This document shows, one piece after another, positions 5,803 through 7,166 of a stretch of 7,166 bases of DNA. Both the position numbers and the translations under genes were made by a program. Source of the DNA: Candidatus Omnitrophota bacterium. GTDB lineage: Bacteria; Omnitrophota; Gorgyraeia; Zapsychrales; Fredricksoniimonadaceae. Location of the stretch: the NCBI GenBank assembly GCA_017987425.1, contig JAGNTT010000096.1, positions 1-7,166 on the forward strand, written 5' to 3'. The first letter of the stretch is position 1; the number at the start of each line of letters is the position of its first letter. The notes under the pieces are model-generated. The model saw only the letters and a list, made by a program, of their open reading frames with translations, made no database searches and was not told where the DNA came from.

Positions 5803-5809
5803 TATCTTC

Positions 5810-7166
5810 ATGAAAACGTCTTGGGAGAACCATCCTTTAACACAGCTTTTGAACCAGCGTATCGTCATCATCGACGGTGCGATGGGGACCATGATCCAGC
5901 GCCACAAGCTCACGGAAGAACAATTCCGCGGTGAGCGCTTCAAAGATCATCCGGGCGACCTTAAGGGCAACAACGAAATCCTCAATATCACCCAGCCCCA
6001 GATCATTGAAGATATCCATACGGCCTATCTGGATGCAGGCGCCGACATCGTCGAGACAAACACATTTAACGCGCAGGCGATCTCGCTCGCCGACTATAAA
6101 ATGGAAACGCTCGGCTATGAGCTTTCCAAAGCCGGTGCCGCCGCTGCACGCCGCGCGGCGGACAAAGCCATGGCCAAGACGCCGGGACGCCGCTGTTTTG
6201 TCGCGGGCGCCATCGGCCCGACCACCAAAACATCCTCCATCTCGACGGACGTCAACAATCCGGCCGCGCGCGGCACCACCTTTGATGAGCTGGTCCGCGC
6301 CTACACCGAACATGTCAAAGGACTGCTCGACGGCGGCGCCGATGTTCTCCTGGTGGAAACCATTTTTGACACGTTAAACGCCAAGGCGGCTTTCTTTGCC
6401 ATTCAGAAATATTTCGAGGAAACCGGACGCAGCGTCCCGATTATGGCTTCCGTTACCTTCATCCAGGCCGGAAGCATCCGCGGCGTCACCGGTCAGACGG
6501 TCGAGGCATTCTGGAATTCCATTTCGAACGTTCCCCTATTAAGTGTAGGCATGAATTGCGCGCTCGGACCGCAGGAAATGAGACCGCTCATCCAGGAACT
6601 GTCCCGCATCGCTCCCATTTTCGTCAGCTGTTATCCAAACGCGGGGCTTCCCAATCCCCTTTTACCGACGGGATTTCCGGAGACACCGCAAAGCCTCGCT
6701 CCTCAACTTCAGGACTGGGCCAAAAACGGATGGCTCAACATGGTGGGCGGCTGCTGCGGAACAACACCCGATCACATCCGAATGATCGCCGAAGCTGTTA
6801 AGGGCCTTCCCCGTCGCGTTCCGCCGCAAGTCGAACCCTATTTGCGCTTAAGCGGACTCGACGCGGTGACCGTGCGTCCGGAGTCCAATTTTGTCAACGT
6901 CGGTGAACGCACCAACATCACCGGTTCCCCCAAATTTTCGAAACTTATTCTTGCCGGCCAATACGAGGAAGCACTTCCGGTTGCCCGACAGCAGGTGGAA
7001 AACGGCGCGCAGATCATCGACGTCAACATGGACGAAGGAATGCTGGACGGCGAGAAAGCCATGACCACTTTCTTAAATTACATTTCCTCCGACCCGGACA
7101 TTGCCAAAGTTCCCATCATGATCGACTCCTCCAAATGGACGGTCATCGAAGCGGGATTGAAATGCA
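5810..7166 (+). CDS. metH: Cobalamin-dependent methionine synthase, N-terminal part (runs off the window)
   Basis: The open frame gives 452 residues covering the homocysteine-binding domain and the start of the methyltetrahydrofolate-binding domain. The protein transfers a methyl group from methyltetrahydrofolate through cobalamin to homocysteine. Clear motifs are IDGAMGTMIQ (21-30), ETNTFNAQ (82-89), the zinc ligands Cys250 in GMNCALGP and Cys315-Cys316 in GGCCGTTPDHI, then FVNVGERTNITGS (361-373), ARQQVENGAQIIDVNMDEGM (392-411) and IMIDSSKW (436-443) of the pterin-binding domain. All three zinc cysteines are present, so this part looks functional. The cobalamin and activation domains would lie beyond 7166. 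The ATG at 5810 gives an N-terminus similar in length to the E. coli protein; the in-frame ATG at 5798 sits in the promoter -10 box, and a stop at 5792-5794 limits further extension. No ribosome binding site precedes either start. Confidence 0.95.
   Translation, partial: MKTSWENHPLTQLLNQRIVIIDGAMGTMIQRHKLTEEQFRGERFKDHPGDLKGNNEILNITQPQIIEDIHTAYLDAGADIVETNTFNAQAISLADYKMETLGYELSKAGAAAARRAADKAMAKTPGRRCFVAGAIGPTTKTSSISTDVNNPAARGTTFDELVRAYTEHVKGLLDGGADVLLVETIFDTLNAKAAFFAIQKYFEETGRSVPIMASVTFIQAGSIRGVTGQTVEAFWNSISNVPLLSVGMNCALGPQEMRPLIQELSRIAPIFVSCYPNAGLPNPLLPTGFPETPQSLAPQLQDWAKNGWLNMVGGCCGTTPDHIRMIAEAVKGLPRRVPPQVEPYLRLSGLDAVTVRPESNFVNVGERTNITGSPKFSKLILAGQYEEALPVARQQVENGAQIIDVNMDEGMLDGEKAMTTFLNYISSDPDIAKVPIMIDSSKWTVIEAGLKC

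Noticed and set aside
5837..6313. 158-codon open frame on the minus strand
   Set aside because: It is antisense to the metH homocysteine-binding domain and is a by-product of GC-rich codon use there.

Overview
This window looks like a compact bacterial chromosome segment from a Gram-negative-type organism. GC is roughly half in the genes, and the spacers are AT-rich and repeat-bearing. No phage, transposon, CRISPR, tRNA or rRNA sequence was seen. An exported helical protein and AT-rich spacers filled with heptamer-phased repeats make an uncultivated candidate phylum (Omnitrophota-like) my best guess. That taxonomic call is weak and rests on general impression, not on a marker gene.

Layout. 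Everything from 1 to 5660 is on the minus strand, so transcription runs right to left; metH at the right end is on the plus strand. From right to left the minus-strand genes are: family I inorganic pyrophosphatase (ppa); an intrinsic terminator or attenuator; a DUF4380-like mutarotase-fold protein; a class I SAM-dependent rRNA methyltransferase (RlmI/RlmK-like, without a PUA domain); an S4-domain pseudouridine synthase of the RluB/RsuA family; a stand-alone receiver-domain response regulator; an exported helical protein of unknown function whose start codon overlaps the regulator's stop; and the N-terminal part of a UvrD/RecB/AddA-type helicase that leaves the window at position 1. ppa and metH (cobalamin-dependent methionine synthase, N-terminal part, leaving at 7166) are divergent and share about 150 bp holding a promoter for each.

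How the genes relate. Two enzymes that modify RNA (methyltransferase and pseudouridine synthase) follow the mutarotase-like gene and are probably co-transcribed with it. Methionine synthase supports the SAM pool that methyltransferases use, and pyrophosphatase pulls biosynthetic reactions forward; these are general housekeeping links, not evidence of one pathway. The response regulator and exported protein form a translationally coupled pair that may be a separate signalling unit.

Most unusual content. The spacers carry structured repeats that run into coding sequence. At 570-640 two arrays of 7-nt units (NNGATRG) face each other. At 2851-2985 another set of 7-nt units (CAAANNN and its inverse) surrounds a GC-rich palindrome. 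At 2003-2077 three perfect hairpins stand side by side. The second and third elements supply the C-terminal codons of the methyltransferase and the pseudouridine synthase, so repeat insertion appears to have extended two neighbouring proteins. I found no clear new defence or mobile system.
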